The notes under the pieces: model-generated | Databases searched by the model: none | What the model saw: the letters and a program-made list of their open reading frames with translations, nothing else | What the model was told of the DNA's origin: nothing | Shown: positions 41,635 to 54,130 of the stretch, piece by piece | Numbering within the stretch: the first letter of the stretch is position 1 | Layout of the letters: each line of letters opens with the position of its first letter | Translations under genes and position numbers: made by a program | From: Buchnera aphidicola (Kurisakia onigurumii) | GTDB taxonomy: Bacteria > Pseudomonadota > Gammaproteobacteria > Enterobacterales > Enterobacteriaceae | Length of the DNA: 64,000 bases | Direction: 5' to 3' | NCBI RefSeq assembly: GCF_039394605.1 | Contig: NZ_CP135033.1 | Span: 434,001 to 498,000 of the forward strand

Positions 41635-43778
41635 TTATACCATAGATAATTCTATTTCGTTATCTTGTAAATTTATTGATTTTATTTTAACAGTTATATA
41701 ATCTCCTAAAAAATATACAGATCCTTTTTTAAAAAATATTTTTTTATTATTTATATCACAAAAAAATGTTTGATTTTTTTTCGAAGTACGAATTATTCCT
41801 TCAATAAAAAAATAATTTAGTTTGATATAATAACTATATTTATTTATATTAGAAATAAATCCAAAAAAAATGCATCCTATATAATTCTTCAAAAAACTTT
41901 TTTTCATCCAATCAGATATCCATCTTTCTGTATAATCAATATTTTTTTCAACAGAAGATAAATGATCACACATTTTTTTTATATCATAATAATTATAATT
42001 ATTTTCATTTTTTTTAATAATATCTTTTATTATTCTATGTATGAATAAATCTGAATATCTTCTGATAGGAGATGTAAAATGTGTATATTTTTTTAATGAT
42101 AATCCAAAATGACCTTTATTAATTGGATTATATACAGCTTTTTTCATAGAACGTAGTAATATATTTTGTATAAAATTATAATTATATTTTTTAGCAATAT
42201 TTTTCAATAAAAATACATATTCAGAAGAATTTATACTAACTGTATTCAATAAAGGAAGATTTAATTTTTTTAAAATAAAATTTATTTCTATAATACGATC
42301 TTTTTTTGGATGATTATGAACCCTAAAAATTCCTATTTCTTTGTTTTTTAACAATAAATCAGATGCTGTATAATTTGTTAAAATCATACATAATTCTATA
42401 AATTCATGTATTATATTTCTATTTTTATTTATAATGTTTATAACATTTAAATTTTTATTTGTAATTATCTTAGAATCATGATTTTCAAAGGGAATTTTAT
42501 TCTTTAATAAACTTGATTTTTTTAAAACTAAATATAAGTCAAAAAAATTTTTTTTAGAATAAAAAAAATTTTTAGATATAAAATTTAATTTTTTATTTTT
42601 ATTCCAAATTTTTAAAATTTGAGAATAAGTTAATCGTTCTTTAGAACATATTATACTTTTAAAATATTTATAATTTAATAAATCACCAGATTTAGATAAA
42701 TGAATTTTACAGACCAATGCAAACCTATCAGTATTAGGTTTAAGAGAACAAATATCAGTGGATAACTTATCAGGAAGCATAGATATAACTTGTAATGGTA
42801 AATATAAAGACATACCTCTTTTTTTAGCTTCTATATCTATAGGAGTTCCAGTTTTAACAAAATGACTTACATCTGATATTGCAACGAATATAAACCAACT
42901 GTTATCAGAATTTTTTTCACAATAAACTGCATCATCAAAATCATATGCGTCTTTATCATCGATGGTAACAAAAGGAATATGTCTAAAATCATACCTATTT
43001 TTTTTATGAAAAATATTTTTTTTTTTTTTTATTCCATTAACTTGCTTATATATTTTTTTATTCCATTTATAAGGAATAGAATTCCGAAGTAAAGTAATAT
43101 CATGAACTACTTTAGAATTCATTGTATTACCTAATAAACGAATTATTTTGCCTTTAATTTTTTTTACATTAGTAAATTTATTTCGATATAATTTTACTAA
43201 AACAATATTTTTATGGTGACAAATAAAATTTTTTATATCTTTTATAAAAATTGTAAAACATAAATTAGATTCTATTGGAATAACATATGGTATTTTTTTA
43301 TCACAATAGTAAGTACTAATAATAGAATCAGAATTAAAATTTAATACTTTTAAAATAATAACTTCACTTCTTTTTTCTTTTTTTTTTTTATAATATAAGA
43401 TAAAACAATATCTTTATGAATACAAAAATTCATTTCCTTTTCTGATATCCAAAACAAATCTTCACTATTTTTTTTTTTTAAAAACCCATATCTATTAGAA
43501 TTTCCTATTACTTGTCCTATAATAAAAGAGTTAAAATTAAAATTAAAAAAATATAATTTTTTTGATATTCTTAATTCTTTTTTTAAAATCATTTTTTTTA
43601 ATTGTAAATTAAATTTATTATTTTGTCGTATTCCTTTAATTCCAATTAAGTCAGATAGTTTTTTTTTAGTTATAGGAATATTTTTTTCAAAAAACCATAA
43701 TAAAATATTTTTTCTGATTAATGAATTTATATTACAACCTTTATATATTTTTAAAAACTTGTCTGAACTGTGATTCAT
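41635..43778 (-). pseudogene. rnr: Ribonuclease R, frameshifted at a poly(A) run
   Basis: RNase R is a 3'-5' exoribonuclease for structured RNA. The 5' frame (43778 to a stop at 43350) gives the N-terminal winged-helix/cold-shock part (SFIIGQVIGNSNRYGFL). It breaks at 12 A (43378-43389). The next frame continues without a stop through cold-shock-like sequence (KKIPYVIP, KGKIIRLLGN) to the catalytic centre TIDDKDAYDFDDAVYCEK and SPIRRYSDLFIHR, ending at 41635. Thirteen A (or ten) would restore about 714 aa. A second, in-frame 15-A run is at 43016-43030. The C-terminal Lys-rich tail of E. coli is absent. It could be rescued by slippage. Confidence 0.85.
43378..43389 (-). repeat. 12-A homopolymer at the rnr frame break
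   Basis: On the minus strand 12 A are followed by G and six A. The upstream rnr frame runs out to a stop at 43350; the downstream frame is open through the run, so one extra A (or two fewer) in DNA or RNA joins them. Confidence 0.88.
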
Positions 43779-43878
43779 AAGAAAATTCCAAATAATAAAA
43801 TATATTTAATTTTTATTAATATAATAAATTTTTTAAAATTTTTACTTTTTTCATAATTAAATTCATGTATAAAAAATA

Positions 43879-45721
<1,843 letters not shown>

Positions 45722-46672
45722 TTAATTCAAATTTTTATTTAATTTATATAAAATAGTTAAAATAGTCTTAACAGATAAATTTTTGTTTTCAGAAGATAAA
45801 AAATTAATATTTTTCCAATTTCGTAACCAAGTCATTTGTTTTTTAAACAAATGGCATGTAGCATAAATTGCTTGATTTTTCATTTCAAAATAATTTATTT
45901 CACCATTTAAATATTTCCACATTTGAAAATATCCTACAGAACGAATAGAAGGAAGATGTATTCCTAAATCTTTTCTTTGAAACAATTTAAATACTTCTTC
46001 TTCAAAACCTAATTTTAACATTTGTTCAAATCGATTTGTTATATTTCTGTAAGATAATTCTCGATTCATTGTTACTAAACCGAATTGAATAATTCGATAA
46101 GGAAAAATACACTTTTTTTTCTTTAAAATACTTGCTGGATTTCCTGTTAAAAAATATATTTCTAAACATCTTACTAATCTAATATGATCATTAACATGAA
46201 TATTATCCGCAGAAATAGGATCTACTTTTTTTAAAAAAGAATGAATAATATTACTTCTGTTATTTTTTTTAATAAAGTTATAAATTTTTTTACGAAAAGA
46301 TTCACTTTTAGAAGGTAAAAAATGCAAACCATATATTAAAATATGATAATACAACATTGTTCCTCCAACTAAAAAAGGAATTCTTCCAGACTTAATAATT
46401 GAATTAATTTCTATCATGACATCTTTTTTAAATTCAAAAATAGAATAATTTTCTGAAGGATCTTTTATATTAATTAATTTATGTGGAATAATTTCTAATT
46501 GATGATGAGTTGGTTTTGCTGTTCCAATATCCATATTTTTATATATTAATGCTGAATCTACACTAATAACGTCTATAGATAAATATTTATAAATACTAAA
46601 TAAAAAATCTGTTTTTCCTGCAGCTGTAGGACCAATTAAAAATATAACAAATGGTTTATTTTTATTTTGCAT
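45722..46672 (-). CDS. miaA: tRNA dimethylallyltransferase
   Basis: MiaA (316 aa, same as E. coli) adds the dimethylallyl group to A37 of tRNAs reading U-starting codons. The P-loop GPTAAGKT is at residues 14-21, with DSALIYKNMDIGTAKP, LVGGTMLYY, RSVGYFQMWKYL and MTWLRNW. mutL and hfq, its E. coli neighbours, are absent; it is flanked by gene-free spacers of 460 and 550 bp. Confidence 0.95.
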   Translation of the reverse strand: MQNKNKPFVIFLIGPTAAGKTDFLFSIYKYLSIDVISVDSALIYKNMDIGTAKPTHHQLEIIPHKLINIKDPSENYSIFEFKKDVMIEINSIIKSGRIPFLVGGTMLYYHILIYGLHFLPSKSESFRKKIYNFIKKNNRSNIIHSFLKKVDPISADNIHVNDHIRLVRCLEIYFLTGNPASILKKKKCIFPYRIIQFGLVTMNRELSYRNITNRFEQMLKLGFEEEVFKLFQRKDLGIHLPSIRSVGYFQMWKYLNGEINYFEMKNQAIYATCHLFKKQMTWLRNWKNINFLSSENKNLSVKTILTILYKLNKNLN

Positions 46673-47132
46673 ATATATTTTTGATTAATGTTGATATATA
46701 AAAATTATTGAATATAAAAAATATTATTTATATTTAAATTACTAAATAAATAATATAAGAATTTAATAAATATGAAATATAATTTTAAATTTCATATTAA
46801 TACTACAATATATTTATTTAATTAAAATACAAATAAAAATAATAAATTTTTATTACAATAACGTATTTTGTAAAAAATGTTATATTTATAAAAAATTAAA
46901 ATCGTAATTATTGATATATTTTAAAATATTAAATATAATTTTAAAAAAAATAATATACTATTTAATTACACTATAAAAAATAACTTTTTATTTTTTTTAA
47001 TTTAATATAAAAATTTTCTTTCAAAGAACAAATTCTATATCATATATAAATATATAGTTTATTATTTATATAAAAAAAATATACAACATTAAAAAAAATT
47101 TTTTAATTAAATATTTCATATATTCAGTACAA
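46673..47132. other. Gene-free spacer between pgi and miaA
   Basis: The 460 bp contain no supported gene. The only structure noticed is a 10 bp inverted repeat, AATATGAAAT (46769-46778) with ATTTCATATT (46789-46798), about 330 bp past the pgi stop and without a T run. The promoter of miaA must be here but no candidate stands out. In E. coli mutL precedes miaA; no remnant can be identified. Confidence 0.55.
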
Positions 47133-48794
47133 TTAATTATTATAAATATTTTTTTTATATAAATTAACTAAATAATTAGTAGAAGAATCATATTCTTTAA
47201 TTTTTTTATTATTATTTAAATTAGCATAAATTTTTTTTGATAAATTTTTTCCTAATTCTACACCCCATTGATCAAAACTAAAAATATTTGATAATATTCC
47301 TTGTACAAAAATTTTATGTTCATATAAACATATTAAAGAACCTAAAATACTAGGAGTTATTTTTTTAAGAACAATAGAATTAGTAGGATTATTTCCTGAA
47401 AATAACTTAAAAGGAAGAATAAAATTAATTTCTTTTTTATTATAACCAAGATCATGCAATTCTTGATAAACTTCTTTGGAAGAATTTCCAAACGCCAAAG
47501 CTTGTGTTTGAGCAATGAAATGTGATACTAATCTAACATGATTATTATAAGGAGATTTATCATCAAATATAGGAATAATAAAATCACATGGAATTAATTT
47601 TGTACCTTGATGTAATAACTGATAAAAAGCATGCTGCCCATTAGTTCCTGGTTCTCCCCAAATAATAGGGCTAGATTGACAACTAATTTTTCTTCCTAAA
47701 CGATTTATTGATTTTCCATTTGATTCCATATTTGCTTGTTGTAAATACGCTGGAAATCGATGTAAATTTTGATCATAAGGAAGTATACATTCAGTTTCTG
47801 ATAAAAAAAAATTCGAATACCAAAAACTAATTAATGCTAATATTATAGGAATATTTTTCTCAATTTTAGTATGTAAAAAATGATTATCCATATCATGAGC
47901 ACCATCTAATAATTTTAAAAAATTATCAAAACCTATAGATAAAGCAATAGATAAACCTGCTGCAGACCATAAAGAATACCGACCTCCTACCCACTTCCAA
48001 AATTTAAAAATATTTTCATTAGGTATTCCTAATGAATTCACTTTTTTTGTATTTTCTGATACAGCAAAAAAATGAAAATTTAACAATTCTTTATTTTTTA
48101 TTTTATTTTTTTTTAGAAACCATTCTTTTGCATTTAAATAATTTAAAATAGTTTCTTCTGTATTAAAAGTTTTCGATACTATTAAAAAAATAGTAGTATC
48201 GGGATTGACAATTTTTAATACATCTAACAAATGCTTTCCATCTAAATTCGAAACAAAATGTACCTTTAAATGATTTTTATATAGTTTTAAAGACTCAGTA
48301 ACCATATAAGGACCTAAATCGGATCCTCCAATTCCAATATTAACAACATCAGTAATTTTTTTTTTAGAAAATCCTCTTAAATTTCCATTAATAACAGATT
48401 CAGAAAAATTTTTCATTTTCGATAAAACTATATTAATATCATGCATAACATTTTTATTATTTACATAAATAGGACTATTATTTCTATTTCTTAATGCAAT
48501 ATGTAAAACAGATTGATTTTCAGTTTTATTTATTTTTTTTCCACTAAACATATTTTTAATTTCTGTTTTTAAAAATAATTCTTTAGCTAATTGAAATAAA
48601 TATTGCAATGTAGTATCTGTAATTCTATTTTTAGAATAATCTAAATAAATTATATTATTGAAATTAATTAAAAATTTTTTACATCTTTCAGAATCTTGAA
48701 AAAATAAATCTTTTATATGAACATTTTTCATATCTTTAAAATGAATACACAAATTTTTCCAAGAATGAGTACTAATAGGATCTATATATTTCAT
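47133..48794 (-). CDS. pgi: Glucose-6-phosphate isomerase
   Basis: Pgi (553 aa, near 549) interconverts glucose 6-phosphate and fructose 6-phosphate in glycolysis. GIGGSDLGPYMV, VSKTFNTEETI, VGGRYSLWSAAGLSIAL, the catalytic region HRFPAYLQQANMESNGKS and FDQWGVELGK are conserved. Length and motifs are normal. It is divergent from orn (175 bp) and has a long A/T spacer after it. Confidence 0.97.
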   Translation of the reverse strand: MKYIDPISTHSWKNLCIHFKDMKNVHIKDLFFQDSERCKKFLINFNNIIYLDYSKNRITDTTLQYLFQLAKELFLKTEIKNMFSGKKINKTENQSVLHIALRNRNNSPIYVNNKNVMHDINIVLSKMKNFSESVINGNLRGFSKKKITDVVNIGIGGSDLGPYMVTESLKLYKNHLKVHFVSNLDGKHLLDVLKIVNPDTTIFLIVSKTFNTEETILNYLNAKEWFLKKNKIKNKELLNFHFFAVSENTKKVNSLGIPNENIFKFWKWVGGRYSLWSAAGLSIALSIGFDNFLKLLDGAHDMDNHFLHTKIEKNIPIILALISFWYSNFFLSETECILPYDQNLHRFPAYLQQANMESNGKSINRLGRKISCQSSPIIWGEPGTNGQHAFYQLLHQGTKLIPCDFIIPIFDDKSPYNNHVRLVSHFIAQTQALAFGNSSKEVYQELHDLGYNKKEINFILPFKLFSGNNPTNSIVLKKITPSILGSLICLYEHKIFVQGILSNIFSFDQWGVELGKNLSKKIYANLNNNKKIKEYDSSTNYLVNLYKKNIYNN

Positions 48795-48969
48795 ATTTAA
48801 TCTCGTAATTTAATAATTAAATAAATATTTTATATAATTTTTATTTTTATAAATTTAACAATAAATATTAAAATTTAATATAAAAAATTATTTTTTTAAA
48901 AAACATATTTTGTATTAATTGAAATTATAATTTTAAAAAAAAGTTATATCAACTATATATATATAAAAA

Positions 48970-49539
48970 ATGAAAAAAAATAAAAAAATTAATAAAAATC
49001 TAATATGGATTGATTTAGAAATGACAGGGTTAAAACCAGAAAAAAATTTTATTATAGAAATTGCTACTGTAATAACAAATATTGATTTAAAAATTATTGC
49101 GCAAGGACCTGTAATTCCAATTTTTCAAAAAAAATATGTTATTGAATCAATGGACTCATGGAATTTTTTTACTCATACTAAAAATGGATTAATAAAAAAA
49201 ATTAAAGAAAGCAAATATAATGAAAAAATAGCTGAAAAAAAAACTATTAATTTTTTAAAAAAATGGACAATAAAAAATGAATCTCCTATGTGTGGGAATA
49301 CAATAAGTCAAGATAGAAGATTTTTATTAAAATATATGCCAAAACTAGAATCTCATTTTCACTATAGAAATATTGATGTTAGTACATTAAAAGAATTAAT
49401 ACTACGTTGGTATCCAGAAAAAAAAGAAATTATAAAAAAAATAAAGAAAAATATTTCTCATTCAGCTATAGATGATATTTATTTATCTATCAAAGAATTA
49501 ATGTTTTATAAAAAAAATTTCTTTAAAAATATGAAATAA
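48970..49539 (+). CDS. orn: Oligoribonuclease
   Basis: Orn (189 aa, near 181) degrades 2-5 nt RNAs to mononucleotides and is essential in E. coli. It is a DEDDh exonuclease: IDLEMTGLKP near residue 14, GNTISQDRRFL, YRNIDVSTLKEL and the C-terminal SAIDDIYLSIKEL with the preceding His. The tRNA-Gly gene follows, as in E. coli where orn precedes the glyVXY genes. Confidence 0.96.
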   Translation: MKKNKKINKNLIWIDLEMTGLKPEKNFIIEIATVITNIDLKIIAQGPVIPIFQKKYVIESMDSWNFFTHTKNGLIKKIKESKYNEKIAEKKTINFLKKWTIKNESPMCGNTISQDRRFLLKYMPKLESHFHYRNIDVSTLKELILRWYPEKKEIIKKIKKNISHSAIDDIYLSIKELMFYKKNFFKNMK

Positions 49540-49562
49540 ATAAACTTTTATTAGTATATATC

Positions 49563-49590
49563 TTGAATATGATTTATTTTATGTTAATAT
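49563..49590 (+). promoter_or_regulatory. Possible promoter of tRNA-Gly
   Basis: TTGAAT (49563-49568), a 16 bp spacer and TAATAT (49585-49590) lie 23 bp upstream of the tRNA 5' end. Matches are 4-5 of 6 in each hexamer, so it is only a candidate. Confidence 0.4.
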
Positions 49591-49613
49591 AGTTTTTTTA
49601 TAAAAAATTTTTT

Positions 49614-49686
49614 GCGGGAATAGCTCAGTTGGTAGAGTACAACCTTGCCAAGGTTGGGGTCACGAGTTCAAATCTCGTTTCCCGCT
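49614..49686 (+). tRNA. tRNA-Gly (GCC anticodon)
   Basis: This 73 nt tRNA has the acceptor GCGGGAA/TTCCCGC, D arm GCTC-AGTTGGTA-GAGT, anticodon arm CAACC-TTGCCAA-GGTTG (GCC, reads GGC and GGU) and T arm ACGAG-TTCAAAT-CTCGT, with discriminator T. CCA is not encoded. E. coli has three copies (glyVXY) next to orn; only one is left here. Confidence 0.97.
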
Positions 49687-49762
49687 ATAACAAAATTATT
49701 TTAAAAAATACAATGATTAAAAATATAAAAAATAATATCTCATAAAAATATATATAAAAAAT

Positions 49763-49975
49763 TTATTTTGTTAAAATATGTTTAAATTTTTTATTAAATT
49801 TTTCAATTCTTCCTCCAATATCTGTTGTTCTTTGTTTTCCTGTATAAAAAGGATGACAATTAGAACACACATCTAATGAAATATTTTTTTTTATTGTAGA
49901 AAACAAATTCAATTTATTTCCACAAGAGCATATAGCAATAATTTTGTTATACTCAGGATGAATATTTTTTTTCAT
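49763..49975 (-). CDS. rpmE: 50S ribosomal protein L31
   Basis: L31 (70 aa, same as E. coli) is the zinc-binding (C+) form: Cys16, Cys18, Cys37 and Cys40 match the E. coli ligands. The start [12 protein letters not shown] and [19 protein letters not shown] are typical. It is divergent from hslV and convergent with tRNA-Gly. Confidence 0.96.
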   Translation of the reverse strand: MKKNIHPEYNKIIAICSCGNKLNLFSTIKKNISLDVCSNCHPFYTGKQRTTDIGGRIEKFNKKFKHILTK

Positions 49976-50329
49976 AAATTTTTCCTAATATGTTATTATT
50001 ATTTATAATTTAGTATTACATAAATATATTTTAATATTTTTTATAATTTAAAATATATATTTCAAAATATAATTTTGAATAAATAAAAAATAAAATCTAT
50101 ACTATACTAATTATAGTACCAATATTATTTATACATGTACATTTTAAATAATATATTTTATATAACATTCCTATCTCAAAAAAAAAAATTATTTAGAATA
50201 TTTTTCTAATTAAAAATAATTATACAAAAATATAAATATTTAAAAATATTAAATACAATAAACTCATTAAAATATATTTTTTTTTTTTTTGACAATTTAA
50301 AAAAAAAAAATAAAAAAAGAGACAACATT
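49976..50329. other. Divergent spacer between rpmE and hslV
   Basis: The 354 bp contain no gene. An 8 bp inverted repeat TTCAAAAT (50061-50068) / ATTTTGAA (50072-50079) is present. Before hslV there is a 14-T run ending in TTGACA (50289-50294), but no -10-like hexamer at the right distance and no recognisable sigma-32 promoter, which E. coli hslVU uses. Confidence 0.5.
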
Positions 50330-50860
50330 GTGACAACAATACTCAGTGTTAGATTAAAAAATAAAGTTGTAATTGGTGGAGATGGACAAGCTACTTTAGG
50401 AAATACAATCATAAAAAGTAATGTAAAAAAAATAAGATCATTATATAAAAATCAAGTAATAGTAGGATTTGCTGGAGGAACAGCAGATGCTTTTACTTTA
50501 TTTGAACTATTTGAAAAAAAATTAGATATGTATCAAGGTCAATTAAAACGGTCTGCTATAGAACTTGCTAAAGACTGGAGAAGCGATAAAATATTAAGAA
50601 AACTAGAAGCTTTATTAGCAGTAGCTGATTGTGAAAATTCACTTATTATAACAGGAACAGGTGATGTCATTCAACCAGAAAGAGATGTAATAGCTATAGG
50701 TTCAGGAGGTTCTTATGCACAATCATCTGCTTATGCATTATTAGACAATACCAATCTTAATGCAAAAGAAATTGTCACTAAATCATTAAATATAGCTGCA
50801 GATATTTGCATATATACAAATCATAATTTCACTATTACAGAAATACATTCAAAAAAGTAA
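50330..50860 (+). CDS. hslV: ATP-dependent protease subunit HslV
   Basis: HslV (176 aa, same as E. coli) is the proteasome-like peptidase of HslUV (ClpQY). It starts at GTG (50330), giving MTTILSVR; removal of Met exposes the catalytic Thr2. [40 protein letters not shown] and [18 protein letters not shown] are conserved. hslU follows 11 bp later. Confidence 0.97.
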   Translation: MTTILSVRLKNKVVIGGDGQATLGNTIIKSNVKKIRSLYKNQVIVGFAGGTADAFTLFELFEKKLDMYQGQLKRSAIELAKDWRSDKILRKLEALLAVADCENSLIITGTGDVIQPERDVIAIGSGGSYAQSSAYALLDNTNLNAKEIVTKSLNIAADICIYTNHNFTITEIHSKK

Positions 50861-50871
50861 GGGTTATTCAG

Positions 50872-52212
50872 ATGTATGATATGTCTCCTCGTGAAATAGT
50901 TAAAGAACTAAACAAATTTATTATTGGTCAAAAAAAAGCAAAAAAAGCTGTTGCTATTGCTTTAAGAAATAGATGGCGTCGTATGCAATTAAATAAAGAA
51001 TTACGTTGCGAAGTTATACCCAAAAATATATTAATGATTGGACCAACAGGTGTAGGAAAAACTGAAATAGCCAAAAGATTAGCAAAATTAGCAAAAGCAC
51101 CTTTTATAAAAATAGAAGCTACAAAATTTACTGAAGTAGGTTATGTAGGAAAAGAAGTAGATTCTATAATTAGAGATTTAACAGATATAGCTGTAAAAAT
51201 AATTAAAATAAAAAAAATTAAAAATAATAAAAAACGTGCTTCTGAAATAGCTGAAGATAAAATTTTAGACTTATTAGTACCTTCTCTAAACAAAGATTGG
51301 AAAAAAACAGAACAAAAAAATGAAAGACCAAAGACAACAATTGAAGTATTTAGAAAAAAATTACGAGAAGGAAAATTAGACGATAAAGAAATCAAAATTA
51401 ATGTGTCTAGTTCTCCTTTAGGTGTAGAAATAATGGCTCCACCTGGTATGGAAGAATTAACTAATCAATTACAATCCTTATTTCAAAATTTAGGAGGTAC
51501 AAAGAAAAATACAAGAAAATTAAAAATAAAAGATGCAATGAAATTATTAATAGAAGAAGAATCTGCTAAAATGATTAATTTCGAAGAAATAAAAAGAGAA
51601 GCGATACATCAAGTAGAACAAAATGGAATTGTTTTTATTGACGAAATAGATAAAATATGTAAAAGAAGTGGTCATAATAATTCAGGTTCTGACATTTCTA
51701 GAGAAGGTGTTCAAAGAGATTTGCTTCCTTTAGTAGAAGGATGTACAGTATCTACTAAACATGGAATAGTTAAAACTGATCATATTTTATTTATTGCTTC
51801 TGGTGCTTTTCAAATATCCAAACCTTCTGATTTAATACCAGAACTACAAGGTAGACTACCTGTCAGAGTAGAATTAAAAGCTTTAACTGTAAATGACTTT
51901 GAAAAAATTTTAACAGAACCTAAATCATCTTTAACTTTACAATATACAGCTTTAATGCATACAGAAGGAGTAATAATTAATTTTACAAAAAAAGGAATAA
52001 GAAAAATTGCAAAAGCTGCTTGGCAAGTAAATGAATCTATGGAAAATATAGGTGCTCGTAGATTATATACTGTTTTAGAATATTTAATGGAAGATATATC
52101 TTTTCATGCTAATGAAAAAAATGGTGAAACTATAAAAATTAATTCCAATTATGTATCACAACATCTAGATAAATTAGTATCTAATGAAGATCTCAGTAGA
52201 TTTATTTTATAA
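50872..52212 (+). CDS. hslU: ATP-dependent protease ATPase subunit HslU
   Basis: HslU (446 aa, near 443) is the AAA+ unfoldase for HslV. The start [20 protein letters not shown] aligns with E. coli; Walker A GPTGVGKT is at residues 57-64, the pore loop region is GYVGKEVDS, Walker B is FIDEIDKI, and the extreme C-terminus LSRFIL resembles the tail that docks into HslV. The intermediate I-domain is Lys-rich but of normal length. Confidence 0.97.
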   Translation: MYDMSPREIVKELNKFIIGQKKAKKAVAIALRNRWRRMQLNKELRCEVIPKNILMIGPTGVGKTEIAKRLAKLAKAPFIKIEATKFTEVGYVGKEVDSIIRDLTDIAVKIIKIKKIKNNKKRASEIAEDKILDLLVPSLNKDWKKTEQKNERPKTTIEVFRKKLREGKLDDKEIKINVSSSPLGVEIMAPPGMEELTNQLQSLFQNLGGTKKNTRKLKIKDAMKLLIEEESAKMINFEEIKREAIHQVEQNGIVFIDEIDKICKRSGHNNSGSDISREGVQRDLLPLVEGCTVSTKHGIVKTDHILFIASGAFQISKPSDLIPELQGRLPVRVELKALTVNDFEKILTEPKSSLTLQYTALMHTEGVIINFTKKGIRKIAKAAWQVNESMENIGARRLYTVLEYLMEDISFHANEKNGETIKINSNYVSQHLDKLVSNEDLSRFIL

Positions 52213-52246
52213 TATGCTCTATATTATTCTATTTAAACAATAGGTA

Positions 52247-52274
52247 TCCTTCTCAGAATGAATCTGAGACAGGA
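52247..52274 (+). promoter_or_regulatory. Stable RNA hairpin between hslU and fpr
   Basis: TCCTTCTCAG (52247-52256) pairs with CTGAGA-C-AGGA (52264-52274), ten base pairs with a single bulged C and a 7 nt loop AATGAAT. It is far richer in G/C than its surroundings and has no T run after it, so it is not a typical terminator. It lies 40 bp before the chosen fpr ATG. It may be a 5'UTR element, a processing site or a 3' stabiliser of hslVU mRNA. Confidence 0.55.
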
Positions 52275-52313
52275 AACTTGTTGTATAAAAAATTTAAAAA
52301 CAGGTTACTGAAT

Positions 52314-53069
52314 ATGAATAAATTAATTAATGCTAAAATAACAAAAATAAAAAAATGGAGCGAAAAATTATTTAGTATAAGATTAAAATCTTCTATAAAT
52401 AATTTTATTCCTGGTCAATTTAACAGAATCGTTATGAAATATGATGATTCTAAGGAAACCATACAAAGAGCATATTCATATGTTAACCCTCCTAATAATA
52501 AAAATATTGAATTTTATATTGTTTTGATACCAAATGGAAAATTAACTACTAAATTATATCAACTAAAAAAAAATGATATATTACAAATATACAAAAATTC
52601 TTTTGGTTTTTTCACAATCGAAGAAATTCCAACATGTGAAAATATTTGGATGATTGCTACAGGTACTGCTATTGGACCATATTTATCTATATTACAATAT
52701 AAAAAAAATATTAATAAAAAATTTAAAAAAATAATTTTAATATATGCAGTTCGATATTATAAAGATTTAAATTATCTTAAATTACTAAATAAACTAAAAA
52801 AAAAATATAAAGGAAAATTATATATTCAAATAATTTTAAGTAGAGAAAAAAAAATTAATACTTTGTATGGCAGAATTCCATTTTTATTACAAGAAAAAAT
52901 AATAGAAAAAAAAATAGGAGTATTTATTAATAAAGACAATACTCATATAATGCTATGTGGAAATCCTAATATGGTTAAACAAACTAATAAAATATTAGTA
53001 GAAAAATATTTTTTAAAAAAAAATCTACGTAGAGAACCAGGGAATATTACAATTGAACATTATTGGTAA
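52314..53069 (+). CDS. fpr: Ferredoxin/flavodoxin-NADP+ reductase
   Basis: Fpr (251 aa, near 248) is an FAD enzyme that moves electrons between NADPH and flavodoxin or ferredoxin. The FAD motif QRAYSYVNPP, the NADP site MIATGTAIGPYLSIL and MLCGNPNMV, and the C-terminal EPGNITIEHYW (terminal Trp) match E. coli. The ATG at 52314 was preferred to a TTG at 52278. Its E. coli neighbour glpX is absent. Confidence 0.94.
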   Translation: MNKLINAKITKIKKWSEKLFSIRLKSSINNFIPGQFNRIVMKYDDSKETIQRAYSYVNPPNNKNIEFYIVLIPNGKLTTKLYQLKKNDILQIYKNSFGFFTIEEIPTCENIWMIATGTAIGPYLSILQYKKNINKKFKKIILIYAVRYYKDLNYLKLLNKLKKKYKGKLYIQIILSREKKINTLYGRIPFLLQEKIIEKKIGVFINKDNTHIMLCGNPNMVKQTNKILVEKYFLKKNLRREPGNITIEHYW

Positions 53070-53102
53070 TATATTTTCATAAAATATATATTAAATATTT
53101 AA

Positions 53103-54053
53103 TCAACAATTATTAAAATTAAAATAAATTACATCTCTTATATTTTTTAAACCTAAAATTATCATAATTAATCTATCTAACCCTATTGCAATACCAGAAC
53201 AAGGAGGTAATTTATTTTTTAAAACGTTTAAAAATCGATAATCAATTTTTACTGTAGATAATTTTTTTTTCTTCCTATCTATAATATCCTGTTTAAATCT
53301 TTCTTTTTGTTCATAATAATCTATTAGTTCACAAAAACCATTACCCAATTCTAAACCTTTAAAATATACTTCAAATCTATCAGAAAGCCGAAAATCATTA
53401 AAATTTAATTTAGCCAAAGAAGAGTGCCAATATGGAAAATGATAAACCATTATAGGATTAGATTTTCCAATATACGGTTCAATACCTAAAAAAAATAAAG
53501 AATCAAAAATAGATTTAAAATCTTTTTCTTTTAGAATAGAAGAATGTATACCTAATTTTTTAGAAACTTTTATAATACGTTTTAAATCAGGATCAAATGG
53601 ATTTATATTAAGATATTTTATAAATATTTTTTTATACGAAATAATTTCTGCTTTACGACAATTAAGTATTTCTTGTAAAAAAATGTTAACTTCATACATA
53701 AGTTCAAACATATCATAAAAAGGTAAATACCACTCTAACATTAAAAATTCATGATTATGATTTTTTCCATATTCCGAATTCCTAAAACTATGACAAATTT
53801 GATATATGGGTCCTATACCTTTAGAAAGTAATCGTTTCATATGATATTCTGGACTTGTAACTAACCATAAAGGTAATTTTTTATCAGTATCATTTTCTAA
53901 TTTAAAAAATGTTTTAAATGGAAATAAATTGGAATCTGTAACTGTATTTCTAGATAAACTAGGAGTATCTACTTCAAGAATATTTTTTTCATGAAAAAAC
54001 AATCGAATTTTATTAATTATTTTGGATTTATGTAAAAAAATTTTCATTTTCAA
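53103..54053 (-). CDS. epmA: Elongation factor P-(R)-beta-lysine ligase
   Basis: EpmA (316 aa, near 325; also PoxA, GenX) attaches beta-lysine to EF-P, a factor for polyproline translation. It is a LysRS-like class II enzyme without an anticodon domain: motif 1 VDTPSLS, motif 2 FRNSEYGKNHNHEFLMLEWY and motif 3 CSGIAIGLDRLIMI are intact. The N-terminus is about ten residues shorter than E. coli. It is convergent with fpr (33 bp spacer). Confidence 0.93.
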   Translation of the reverse strand: MKMKIFLHKSKIINKIRLFFHEKNILEVDTPSLSRNTVTDSNLFPFKTFFKLENDTDKKLPLWLVTSPEYHMKRLLSKGIGPIYQICHSFRNSEYGKNHNHEFLMLEWYLPFYDMFELMYEVNIFLQEILNCRKAEIISYKKIFIKYLNINPFDPDLKRIIKVSKKLGIHSSILKEKDFKSIFDSLFFLGIEPYIGKSNPIMVYHFPYWHSSLAKLNFNDFRLSDRFEVYFKGLELGNGFCELIDYYEQKERFKQDIIDRKKKKLSTVKIDYRFLNVLKNKLPPCSGIAIGLDRLIMIILGLKNIRDVIYFNFNNC

Positions 54054-54130
54054 TTTATAAAAGTTTTTAAAAAAATATTTTTATATAAAAAAATTAATTA
54101 TATTTTTTAAATTTATTTTTTATTTAAGAA

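Noticed and set aside
43350..43778. Independent 142-residue gene upstream of rnr
   Set aside because: It is the RNase R N-terminal part; the next frame continues the same protein without a stop.
46769..46798. 10 bp inverted repeat as pgi terminator
   Set aside because: It is over 300 bp beyond pgi and has no T run on either strand.
50289..50330. Promoter of hslV from the TTGACA at 50289-50294
   Set aside because: No -10-like hexamer occurs 16-18 bp later and the T run makes a chance match likely.
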